DNA of 64,000 bases from Devosia sp. Leaf420. GTDB lineage: Bacteria > Pseudomonadota > Alphaproteobacteria > Rhizobiales > Devosiaceae. Shown here piece after piece: positions 1-7,426 of this stretch. Under the pieces are notes generated by a model. It did no database searches. It saw nothing but the letters and a program-made list of their open reading frames with translations, and had not been told where the DNA came from. Position numbers and translations under genes: made by a program. Each line of letters begins with the position of its first letter. Positions within the stretch are counted from its first letter, which is position 1. Where the stretch lies: NCBI RefSeq assembly GCF_001425445.1, contig NZ_LMQU01000011.1:452635-516634 (forward strand), read 5' to 3'.

Positions 1-1438
1 TATCGAAGGCCACTTCAAACACGAGTTCCTTCTTTACCTCGCGCACGGGTCCGAAACTGGCGGTCGTGTGCGCCCGGATCCACTTGTCGAGCTGCTTCAA
101 CTCCTCATCGGTGAAGCCAAAATAGGCTTTGCCGATCGGCACGATCTCGTTGCCCTTCCAGACCCCGAACGTATAGTCAGAGTAATAGGAGCTGCGCTTG
201 CCGTGCCCGCGCTGGGCATACATCAGCACCGCATCGACGACATTGGGATCGCGCTTCCATTTGAACCAAAACCCCTTGGGCCGCCCCGGCACATAGGGCG
301 CGGTCCTGAGCTTGAGCATGACGCCCTCGTGGCCATGTTCATCGGCGCCCATCCGCCGCAATCGCCCCAGGTCTTCCCAATCGGCAAAGGGCAGAATTTC
401 CGAGATATCGAGCCGCGTCTGCGGATTGGCCGCGAACCATTTTTCAAGCCGCGCCCGCCGCTCTTCCCAGCCGAGCGCCCGCACATCCTCGCGCCCATCG
501 AACAGGATGTCATAGACCCGCACGAACGCTGGCAGCTCCTGCATCTGTTTGCCCGAAGCCACCTTGCGATTGAGCCGCTGCTGCAGATCATTAAAGCTCT
601 TCGCGTCAAAGTCCTGCCCGACCAAGAGTTCGCCATCGAGCACCGCTTCGCCCTTGGCATTCTCGACCACATCGGGAAACGAGCCGCCGATATCGTCGCC
701 TGTGCGCGAAAACATCGAGACCCCGTTTGGCCCCATGACGAGCTGCACGCGGATGCCGTCCCATTTCCATTCGGCCGAAAAATCCTTGGGCTCGAGTTTT
801 TCGAAATCCCGGTCCTCGATCGGATTGGACAGCATCAGCGGATGAAACCGCGCCGCATGGTCGATGTCGGGCCGCGCGGCCTTCCCCTCGAGCCAGGCAA
901 AAAGGTTCTGATAGGGCGGCTTCAACCCATGCCAGACTTCCTCGATATCCTGGAGCGGTACGCCGCTCATCTCCGCCAGCGCAGTCTTCGCCAACCGCGC
1001 CGAAACCCCGATGCGCAATGCCCCGGTCGCGAGCTTCACCAGCGCCCAGCGCTCATGGATCGCCGCCTGGCTCAACAGCCCGCCCATCACCTTGGGCAAG
1101 TCCGCCTTGCTCGTGCGGTTGAGGAGATCCACCGTCTCGCTCAAGCTGGGCAATTCCCCCTCGCCCTTATGCGGCCAGATCAGCGCGATGGTCTCGCCGA
1201 GATCCCCGACATAGTCATAGGACAGCGCAAAGAGCGTCTCGTCGACCTCACGCAACACCGTCTCGCGCAACAGCGCCGGCTTGACGTTGCGGATGTCCAT
1301 TTCCCCCGTCAGCACCGCCAGCGCAATGCCCCGATCCGGGTCCGGCACTTCGGTAAAATAGCGCTTTAGCGCTTCGATCTTCCGCAAGCGCGAGGGCGTC
1401 AGCGCCAGAAGTTCAAGCAAATCCGCAAACTGCTTCAT
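1..1438 (-). CDS. ATP-dependent DNA ligase, cisplatin-damage type (partial, C-terminus beyond left edge)
   Basis: Seals nicks in duplex DNA through a lysyl-AMP intermediate, presumably in repair. The minus-strand frame opens at an ATG at 1438 and stays open to base 1, so 479 codons are visible and the end is outside the window. Roughly the first 200 residues form the helical N-terminal DNA-binding region. The adenylation domain follows, with the AMP-accepting lysine in EWKWDGIRVQ (about K225), then FSRTGDD, LDGELL (about 267-272), EGVMLK (about 381) and WFKWKR (about 391), which match the successive nucleotidyltransferase motifs. The start overlaps the stop of the exonuclease gene (ATGA), so the two are translationally coupled. 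In related bacteria this pair is often followed by an Lhr-like helicase and a PdeM phosphoesterase; whether that holds here cannot be seen. Confidence 0.93.
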   Translation of the reverse strand, partial: MKQFADLLELLALTPSRLRKIEALKRYFTEVPDPDRGIALAVLTGEMDIRNVKPALLRETVLREVDETLFALSYDYVGDLGETIALIWPHKGEGELPSLSETVDLLNRTSKADLPKVMGGLLSQAAIHERWALVKLATGALRIGVSARLAKTALAEMSGVPLQDIEEVWHGLKPPYQNLFAWLEGKAARPDIDHAARFHPLMLSNPIEDRDFEKLEPKDFSAEWKWDGIRVQLVMGPNGVSMFSRTGDDIGGSFPDVVENAKGEAVLDGELLVGQDFDAKSFNDLQQRLNRKVASGKQMQELPAFVRVYDILFDGREDVRALGWEERRARLEKWFAANPQTRLDISEILPFADWEDLGRLRRMGADEHGHEGVMLKLRTAPYVPGRPKGFWFKWKRDPNVVDAVLMYAQRGHGKRSSYYSDYTFGVWKGNEIVPIGKAYFGFTDEELKQLDKWIRAHTTASFGPVREVKKELVFEVAFD

Positions 1439-2436
1439 TCCCCGCCCTCCCCGCCATCGTCATCGAGCCCCGGCAGTGCCAGCGGCTCGGCATCGAGCCC
1501 CTGCTGCCGGCACCAATAAACCAGCGCATCCTCGCGCCCATGCGTCACCCAAACCGTTTCCGCGCCGCATTCGAGGATCGACGTATTGAGTTCACCCCAA
1601 TCGCAATGGTCGGAAATCACCAGCGGCAATTCCACCAGCGCCTGTCTTGCGCGCTGCTTGACGCTCATCCAGCCCGAAGCCTGGCACACGACGGGATCGG
1701 GGAACCGCCGGCTCCACCGGTCGCGAATGGCCGAGGGCGGCGCGATGACGATCTGCCCCATCATCTCCGCCTTCGGCATCCCCGTCGCCGGCAGCAATTC
1801 CCCAAGCTCGACCCCAAGCGCCTGATAGAGTTCGCAGAGCCGCACCATGGCGCCATGCAGATAGATCGGCTTGTCCCAGCCGGCATCGCGCAACAGCGCA
1901 ATCACCCGCTGCGCCTTGCCAAGCGCATAGCTGCCAACGAGATGACAGCGCTCGGGCTGCGCCTCGACCGATTTCAGCAACCGGCCGATTTCGAATTTCG
2001 GATCGGGATGCTGAAAAACCGGCAGACCAAAGGTCGCCTCGGTCACCAGGAGATCGCAATCCACCGCCTCATAGGGCTGCGCCGTACGGTCGCGGAGCCG
2101 CTTATAATCCCCCGTCACCACGGCCCGCTGCCCGCCCTGCTCCATCAGCACCTGCGCCGACCCCAGAATATGTCCGGCGGGATGAAAGCTCACGGTCATG
2201 CCGTCGATCTCAAGCGGCATGCGATAGTCGAGCGCCTCGAACCGCCCAGCGCAATCGACGCCATAGCGCACCTTCATGATTTCGATCGTGTCGGGTATCG
2301 CCAAAACGCTGCCATGGCCCGACCGCGCATGGTCGGCATGGCCATGGGTAATGATGGCACGCGGCTTCGGCTCCGCCGGATCGATCCAGGCGTCAATGGC
2401 AGGAACGTAGAGATTGCGGTCTATGAGAAAGCCCAT
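1435..2436 (-). CDS. ligase-associated DNA exonuclease, metallo-beta-lactamase fold
   Basis: Predicted metal-dependent nuclease of the beta-CASP/metallo-beta-lactamase superfamily that accompanies this ligase class. The 333-residue protein has the metal-binding motif HGHADH at about 31-36, followed by PAGHILGSAQ and TGDY, typical of the fold. The frame is open further upstream, but that part only mirrors the divergent esterase gene. The ATG at 2436 is preceded by GGAGG five bases away and starts exactly at the conserved N-terminus. The stop overlaps the ligase start. The 102-bp gap to the divergent esterase must hold the promoters of both genes. Confidence 0.92.
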   Translation of the reverse strand: MGFLIDRNLYVPAIDAWIDPAEPKPRAIITHGHADHARSGHGSVLAIPDTIEIMKVRYGVDCAGRFEALDYRMPLEIDGMTVSFHPAGHILGSAQVLMEQGGQRAVVTGDYKRLRDRTAQPYEAVDCDLLVTEATFGLPVFQHPDPKFEIGRLLKSVEAQPERCHLVGSYALGKAQRVIALLRDAGWDKPIYLHGAMVRLCELYQALGVELGELLPATGMPKAEMMGQIVIAPPSAIRDRWSRRFPDPVVCQASGWMSVKQRARQALVELPLVISDHCDWGELNTSILECGAETVWVTHGREDALVYWCRQQGLDAEPLALPGLDDDGGEGGE

Positions 2437-2538
2437 AATTCCTCCAACGACTCTTGCCGCCCCCCGGTTCACATCGTCTTGCCAAGGACATGTTGGTGGG
2501 CCAAACCTCGTGCCCAACGAGCAAAGGGAGCCAAGACC

Positions 2539-3552
2539 ATGCGCCGCACCAGCCACCCCGCCGGCACCATTCATCGCCTGACCGTGGAGAGCAAAGCCAT
2601 CGCTGGCAATCGCCTTGGCGACCCCACTGCGCGCTTGGTCGATGTCTATGTCCCGGCCGGTCACACCGGCACCGGCCTGCCGTTGCTTGTAGACCTCGTC
2701 GGCTTCACCGCCGGCGGCCCGGCCCACACCGCCTGGAAAAACTTTGGCGAAAACGTCCCCGAGCGCCTCGATCGCCTGATCGGCGACGGCAAGATGCCGC
2801 CCGTCGTCGTCGCCTTCCCCGATTGCTTCTCGCGCCTCGGCGGCAATCAATATGTGAACAGCCCCGTCCTCGGAAATTACGAAGATTTTCTCATCCGTGA
2901 GATGGTCCCGACGGTCGAAGAAAAACTCAACTGCGGCGGCGCCGGCAGGCGCGGCGTTTTCGGCAAATCCTCAGGCGGCTTCGGCTCGCTCGTCCACGCC
3001 ATGCTGCATTCCGATTTCTGGGCTGCGGCAGCCAGCCATTCGGGCGATGCCGGCTTTGAAAATCTCTATATCCCCGAATTCCCCGGCACCCTGCGAACGC
3101 TCGCCAAATTCGGCAACGATATCGAAAACTGGCTCCGCGCCTTCGAGGCGAAGCCCAAGATCGATGGCAAGGACACCCTGGTCCTGATGATCCTCGCCCA
3201 GGCCGCGAGCTTCGACCCCGACGACAACCCCGACACCTTCCTCGGCCTCCGCCTGCCCGTCACCATGGATACCTGCGAATTGATCGACGAGCGCTGGGCC
3301 AATTGGCTCAAATGGGACCCGGCCCGCATGGTCGAAACCCATGCCGACGCCATCGGCAAACTGAAGGCTTTCTATCTCGATTGCGGCACCGAGGATCAAT
3401 ACAACATCCTCTACGGCTCCCGCCGCATCCACAAAACCCTCGAGCAAAAGGGACTTGCCCACCGCTACGAAGAATTCCCCGACAACCACTCCAGCGTCGA
3501 TTACCGCATGGACATCAGCCTGCCCTACCTGGCGGAGGCGCTCTCTCAGTAG
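2539..3552 (+). CDS. putative esterase, alpha/beta hydrolase fold (esterase D-like)
   Basis: A 337-residue serine hydrolase without a clear signal peptide, so probably cytoplasmic. The nucleophile elbow is GKSSGG (about 142-147, predicted Ser144), the acid is probably in DCGTEDQYN, and the histidine in PDNHSSVDYR near the C-terminus. This order fits the PF00756 putative esterase family, which includes S-formylglutathione hydrolase and enterochelin-esterase relatives. The substrate cannot be told from sequence. The start is the ATG after GGGAG at 2526-2530. The gene is divergent from the exonuclease and stands alone, ending against an intergenic repeat. Confidence 0.8.
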   Translation: MRRTSHPAGTIHRLTVESKAIAGNRLGDPTARLVDVYVPAGHTGTGLPLLVDLVGFTAGGPAHTAWKNFGENVPERLDRLIGDGKMPPVVVAFPDCFSRLGGNQYVNSPVLGNYEDFLIREMVPTVEEKLNCGGAGRRGVFGKSSGGFGSLVHAMLHSDFWAAAASHSGDAGFENLYIPEFPGTLRTLAKFGNDIENWLRAFEAKPKIDGKDTLVLMILAQAASFDPDDNPDTFLGLRLPVTMDTCELIDERWANWLKWDPARMVETHADAIGKLKAFYLDCGTEDQYNILYGSRRIHKTLEQKGLAHRYEEFPDNHSSVDYRMDISLPYLAEALSQ

Positions 3553-3564
3553 TGGGCTGACCCG

Positions 3565-3691
3565 TCGGAAGTTCGCTCAGGCTGAGACGAGAATGGTGAT
3601 TTCCGAGAACCGGAGCGGAGCGTACATCGGTACGTGAGCACCGGAAGCGCAGGAAATTGCCATTCGCAGGCCAGGATGAGCGAACTGCCGA
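3565..3691. repeat. dispersed palindromic element, copy 1
   Basis: An imperfect inverted repeat fills the gap between the convergent esterase and slyX genes. The outer arms are 3565-3579 and 3677-3691 (14 of 15 complementary). The core at about 3594-3664 contains GAGAACCGGAGCGGAGCGTAC and GTACGTGAGCACCGGAAGCG. The same core recurs at 63266-63336 between two other convergent gene ends. The layout resembles the rhizobial intergenic palindromic elements (RIME type); family membership is not established. A role in bidirectional termination or mRNA end protection is plausible. Confidence 0.8.
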
Positions 3692-3695
3692 TGGG

Positions 3696-3908
3696 TCAAT
3701 AATGCGGAGGCGGCTTCTCGTTCGCCGGATCCGCAATATAGCTCCCGCTGCGCACCTGCTCTTCCATGGCATCAAGCCGGCGCCGCAACTGCTCCATCGC
3801 CGTCCACTGCTCGGTGATGACGGCGTTGAGATCCTCGATCGTCTGGTCCTGAAACGCGATGCGGCTTTCGAGCCGATCCAGGCGCTGGTTTACGTCGTCG
3901 TCACTCAT
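3696..3908 (-). CDS. slyX: SlyX family protein
   Basis: A 70-residue, highly charged coiled-coil protein whose body (RLDRLESRIAFQDQTIEDLN and following) matches SlyX: a leucine-heptad N-terminal helix, then a proline-rich tail ending PPPHY, the usual SlyX C-terminus. The molecular role of SlyX is not established. The frame is open upstream, but the ATG at 3908 has GAGGG directly before it and begins the conserved part. It is convergent with the esterase across a palindromic repeat and divergent from the TspO-like gene. Confidence 0.88.
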   Translation of the reverse strand: MSDDDVNQRLDRLESRIAFQDQTIEDLNAVITEQWTAMEQLRRRLDAMEEQVRSGSYIADPANEKPPPHY

Positions 3909-3984
3909 CGCCAATCCCTCTTCATGCGTCCCGCACATAGCTCTGGCCTGTCCCTGCGGCAAGCCGGGTCTACACGGGAGCGTG

Positions 3985-4013
3985 TTGACGTTTAGGGAAC
4001 TTCTTCGTGCAAT
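3985..4013 (+). promoter_or_regulatory. possible sigma-70 promoter for the TspO-like gene
   Basis: TTGACG at 3985-3990, a 17-base spacer and TGCAAT at 4008-4013 lie 43 bases before the ATG at 4056. The -35 is good and the -10 is weak. Confidence 0.35.
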
Positions 4014-4055
4014 TCGCCATTGACTCCGCGAAATCGAACAATTCGGGAGCCTAAA

Positions 4056-4613
4056 ATGGCGACCTTGACGGCTCAAAATACGACGCTCGCTCCGACCGCT
4101 CACAAGGCGGAAATCGGCAATGTCGCACGTCCCGTTCTGTCGGCCCTTCTCCCCCTAGCCGGTTTTGGCGCGGCCAATTTCATGGCCGAAAGCCTCGGCG
4201 TCATGCCGCTGTTTTTCTCGCCTGCCGGCCTTCCGGGCTGGGTTGGCGCCGGCATTCACCTCGTAGCACTTGCCATGGCCGGTCTCGGCATCGGCATTGC
4301 GTATGGCCAAGGGTTGCGGGGTCGCAAGGCTCTGCCATGGGGCGTTGCCCTCATCATTGGCATGATCGCTTTTCCCTTCTTTGCCGCTCCGCTTGATTCG
4401 CTGCAGCTTGCCCTCGTCATGACGGGCGTCACGATGCTTGGCCTCGCAACGTCCATCCGCGTGGCGCGCGTCTCGCGCCTTGGTGGCTGGCTGATGATCC
4501 CCATGCTTGGCTGGATTGGCTTTGGCGCAGTGCTTGGCCTTGCCATCTCCGCCGCCTGGGCTCCGCCTTTTGCCCTGGTGACCGCACAGAATCCAGCGCC
4601 TGCTGCCATCTAA
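4056..4613 (+). CDS. divergent TspO/MBR-like membrane protein
   Basis: A 185-residue protein with five predicted membrane helices (roughly residues 28-48, 66-88, 95-115, 119-137 and 146-170). The helix-2 entry (PAGLPGWVGAGIH) and the fifth helix (LMIPMLGWIGFGAVLGLAIS) align by eye with the TspO signatures PPGWVF and LLVPYLAWVSFA. TspO proteins are outer-membrane or mitochondrial-type tryptophan-rich sensors of tetrapyrroles. Here only a few tryptophans remain, so ligand binding may differ. The start is the ATG after GGGAG at 4045-4049. The hydrophobic pattern is clear; the family assignment is moderate. Confidence 0.6.
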   Translation: MATLTAQNTTLAPTAHKAEIGNVARPVLSALLPLAGFGAANFMAESLGVMPLFFSPAGLPGWVGAGIHLVALAMAGLGIGIAYGQGLRGRKALPWGVALIIGMIAFPFFAAPLDSLQLALVMTGVTMLGLATSIRVARVSRLGGWLMIPMLGWIGFGAVLGLAISAAWAPPFALVTAQNPAPAAI

Positions 4614-4634
4614 CGGCCGGCCAGACAAGTTACC

Positions 4635-4687
4635 CAAAGGTGCCTTCTTGCGGGTCTGCGTTAAGCAGCCCACATGGGGGCACCTTT
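4635..4687 (+). terminator. hairpin between the TspO-like and DsbA-like genes
   Basis: CAAAGGTGCC at 4635-4644 pairs with GGGCACCTTT at 4678-4687, enclosing an inner stem made by GGGTCTGC and GCAGCCC. The structure is followed by CATTTT only, so it is a weak terminator or a structured leader of the next gene. Confidence 0.35.
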
Positions 4688-4703
4688 CATTTTGGAGCGA
4701 ACC

Positions 4704-5342
4704 ATGGCTCGCACGCTCAAGATTGACGTCTTCACCGATGTCGTTTGCCCCTGGTGCCTCGTCGGCTCGGCCCGTCTCGATGCCGCCCTCGCCAATGTCC
4801 CCGACGATGTCGATGTGGTCGTCGAAAATCACCCCTTCTATCTCGACCCGACGGTTCCGCCCGAAGGCGTCGATGTCGGCGAGATGCTCAAGCAAAAATA
4901 CGGTCGCGATCCCAAGGAAATGTGGGAGCGGGTCGAAAGCGAAGCCGCCAAGGCCGGCATCACGCTCGATCTCTCCAAGCAGCCGCGCATGTTCAACACG
5001 GCCAAGGCGCACACCATCACGCGGCTCTCCAAACCCAATGGCAACCAGCACGAATTGGCCAATGCCATTGCCGAGGCCTATTTCCTCGATCACCGCCAGA
5101 TCAACGACGACAATATCCTCGCCGATATCGCCGCCGAATTCGGCTGGGATCGCGGCGATGCGCTCGACGCGATGAACGACGCCAATGAGCTGGCAACCAC
5201 CGAACAGCTCGCCACCTCCGCCTCCCAGCAGGGTATTCGCGGCGTGCCGTTCTTCGTCTTCGGCGAAAAATACGCCCTTTCGGGTGCGCAGCCGGACGAG
5301 GTCTTCGCCCAAGCCCTTGAGAAAACAATTTCCGAGATTTGA
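4704..5342 (+). CDS. DsbA family oxidoreductase (FrnE-like)
   Basis: A 212-residue thioredoxin-fold protein with a CPWC redox motif at about 14-17 right after the first beta strand (KIDVFTDVVCPWC) and the cis-proline loop GIRGVPFFVF near residue 180. There is no signal peptide, so it acts in the cytoplasm, as expected for the FrnE/2-hydroxychromene-2-carboxylate isomerase-like branch rather than periplasmic DsbA. Likely a thiol-disulfide oxidoreductase or isomerase; the substrate is unknown. The start is the ATG after GGAGC at about 4694. It is followed 48 bases later by an alpha/beta hydrolase. Confidence 0.9.
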   Translation: MARTLKIDVFTDVVCPWCLVGSARLDAALANVPDDVDVVVENHPFYLDPTVPPEGVDVGEMLKQKYGRDPKEMWERVESEAAKAGITLDLSKQPRMFNTAKAHTITRLSKPNGNQHELANAIAEAYFLDHRQINDDNILADIAAEFGWDRGDALDAMNDANELATTEQLATSASQQGIRGVPFFVFGEKYALSGAQPDEVFAQALEKTISEI

Positions 5343-5390
5343 GATCGGCGAGACGCTATAGCTGACCCGAATGATTTGAGGATCGCATCG

Positions 5391-6203
5391 GTGAAGCGCC
5401 TACGTCTTGCTCTTCTGGCCCTGGTGGGGCTCGTCGTCATCGCCTATCTCGGCATCGTCGGTTACATGTATGTCAATCAGCGCGCCCTGCAGTACAATCC
5501 GTTCGGCGAGGTAACCACCCTCGCCGAAGCCGGCATTCCCGGCGCCCAAGACGTCGCCATTCCGGTGGATGGCTCCGTCGTCGATGGCTGGTACAAGGCG
5601 CCATCGCCCGGCAAGCCGCTGATCATCTACTACAAAGGCAATTCTGAAAGCTTCTCGGCTGAGCACGAGCGCTACCAGACCTTTGCCGCCGAAGGCTACG
5701 GCTTCCTCGCTTTTGACTACCGCGGTTTCCCCGCCTCGCCCGGTTCGATCAGTGAAGCCGGCATCCTCGATGATTCCATCGCCGCTTTCGATTGGGCGCA
5801 GAAGCAAGGCTTTCCCCTCGTCATCTGGGGCCGCTCGCTCGGCACGGGCCCGGCGACCTATGTCGCGAGCCAGAGGGATGCGCTCGCTCTGCTTCTCGAA
5901 ACGCCCTTCCTCTCCGCTGTCGGCGTCGCCGCCGAGCGCTATCCCTTCCTGCCGGTCAGCCTCGTCATGCTCGATCAGTTCCATTCCGATCAGTGGATCG
6001 CCAATGTCACCGAGCCGGTTTTCATCGGCCACGGCACGGCTGATCGCACCATCGACGTATCGAATGGCGAACGGCTCTATGATCTCGTACCCAAGAAGGA
6101 CGAACTTTGGATCGTCCCGGGCGCCGACCATTCCGATCTGTGGGATGCTGGCATCTGGGCTAAGGCCAAGGCTTTTTTCACCCGCGCCGGAGCCGTCCGC
6201 TGA
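5391..6203 (+). CDS. membrane-anchored alpha/beta hydrolase (BEM46-like)
   Basis: A protein of about 270 residues with an N-terminal hydrophobic segment (residues 5-27, likely an anchor with a periplasmic catalytic domain) and a serine-hydrolase core. The nucleophile elbow is WGRSLGTG, the acid lies in GTADRTIDV and the histidine in PGADHSDLW. This matches the BEM46/ABHD13 branch of alpha/beta hydrolases, whose substrates are mostly unknown. I take the GTG at 5391 because GAGG at 5378-5381 is well spaced; a TTG at 5376 would add five residues. It ends 23 bases before the exporter gene. Confidence 0.8.
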   Translation: MKRLRLALLALVGLVVIAYLGIVGYMYVNQRALQYNPFGEVTTLAEAGIPGAQDVAIPVDGSVVDGWYKAPSPGKPLIIYYKGNSESFSAEHERYQTFAAEGYGFLAFDYRGFPASPGSISEAGILDDSIAAFDWAQKQGFPLVIWGRSLGTGPATYVASQRDALALLLETPFLSAVGVAAERYPFLPVSLVMLDQFHSDQWIANVTEPVFIGHGTADRTIDVSNGERLYDLVPKKDELWIVPGADHSDLWDAGIWAKAKAFFTRAGAVR

Positions 6204-6226
6204 CCGTCTCATCCGCATCGGGCGCC

Positions 6227-7417
6227 ATGTCCGGCCGCCGCACCGCCATCATCGGCGGCCTCATGGTCGCGACTGGCCCTCTGAGCCTGACGCTCTATGC
6301 GCCTGCTTTGCCCGGCATGGTCATCGATCTCGGCACGACCGACGCTGGCGGCAAGCTGACGCTGACCGTCTATTTCGCCGCCTTTGCCCTGGCCCAATTG
6401 ATCTGCGGCCCGCTGTCCGACCGTTATGGCCGGCGCATGGTCGGCATTGCCTTCTTTGCTATCTACGTGCTGGGCGCACTGGTCTGCACCTCGGCGCAAA
6501 ACCTTGAAATGCTGCTCATTGGCCGCATCCTCCAGGGGTTCGGCGTCTCAGCAGGCGTGGCGCTGTCGCGCGCCATGGTCCGCGATCTCTTCGTCGGCCG
6601 CGAAGCGATTGGCATCCTCACCCTGATCAACCTCGTTCTCACCGTTGCCCCGGCCATCGCCCCAACACTCGGCACGGCGCTTCTTGCGATCGGCTCATGG
6701 CACTTAATGTTCGTCGTCATGGGCGGCTTCGGCCTCGCCATTATCGCACTTCTGGGCTTTTCAGCCCGCGAAACTCTCCCCGCCGACCGGCGCGTCCCGC
6801 TCAATCCGCGCACGATCCTTGGCAATTATTGGCGTCTCCTCCGCGCCCCGGCCTTTCTGCTGCCCGCCGGCACGCTGGCCGCAGCGTTCGGTGGCTTTTA
6901 TGCCTCCGCCGCGCTGCTGCCTTTTGTCCTCATCGATCAGATCGGCCTCACGCCCTTCCAGTTCGCCATGGCCATGCTGATCCAGACCGGCTCGTTCATC
7001 ACCGGCAATCTCATTGCCGCGCGCCTCGCCAAGCGCGTCGATGGCTGGCAACTGGTAGGCATCGGCCTCGTGCTCATCGGGCTATCCGGTCTTGGTTATG
7101 CCATTGCCCCGCGCATTTGGCCCAATGAAGTTCTGGCTGTCATGATCCCCGTGGGCTTCTGGATGCTGTCGCTTGCCTGCATCAGCCCCAGCGCCACCGC
7201 CGCCGCCATGTCAGGCTTTGGCGAAATTGCCGGTTCAGCGGGAGCATTGACCGGCTTCTTTCAGATGGGCGGCGGTTTCCTCGCCTCCCTTGCCGGCACG
7301 CTGCTCTTCCCCGAAGCCCGCAGCGCGCTCGTCATCCTCATGCCGGCTTTGGCGCTGTTGGCCATCGCCCTTGCCAGCGCCGACTTGAGGCGCGCGCGGT
7401 CGGCAGTCCAGCGCTAA
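6227..7417 (+). CDS. MFS drug exporter, Bcr/CflA type
   Basis: A 396-residue major facilitator with twelve predicted helices. The loop 2-3 motif A reads GPLSDRYGRR (about 62-71), and the helix-4 region RILQGFGVSAGVALSRAMVRD matches the Bcr/CflA drug-resistance branch (DHA1). It should export small hydrophobic compounds by proton antiport; the substrate is not predictable. No strong ribosome-binding site stands before the ATG and the upstream hydrolase is only 23 bases away, so the two are probably co-transcribed. It converges on the ABC-F gene with a 9-base gap. Confidence 0.88.
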   Translation: MSGRRTAIIGGLMVATGPLSLTLYAPALPGMVIDLGTTDAGGKLTLTVYFAAFALAQLICGPLSDRYGRRMVGIAFFAIYVLGALVCTSAQNLEMLLIGRILQGFGVSAGVALSRAMVRDLFVGREAIGILTLINLVLTVAPAIAPTLGTALLAIGSWHLMFVVMGGFGLAIIALLGFSARETLPADRRVPLNPRTILGNYWRLLRAPAFLLPAGTLAAAFGGFYASAALLPFVLIDQIGLTPFQFAMAMLIQTGSFITGNLIAARLAKRVDGWQLVGIGLVLIGLSGLGYAIAPRIWPNEVLAVMIPVGFWMLSLACISPSATAAAMSGFGEIAGSAGALTGFFQMGGGFLASLAGTLLFPEARSALVILMPALALLAIALASADLRRARSAVQR

Positions 7418-7426
7418 TCTCGCGCC

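Noticed and set aside
68..1369. 433-codon plus-strand frame at the left edge
   Set aside because: Antisense to the DNA ligase, whose minus-strand frame contains all adenylation motifs.
2437..2850. N-terminal extension of the exonuclease by 138 codons
   Set aside because: It overlaps the divergent esterase gene and the ribosome-binding site GGAGG sits at the shorter start.
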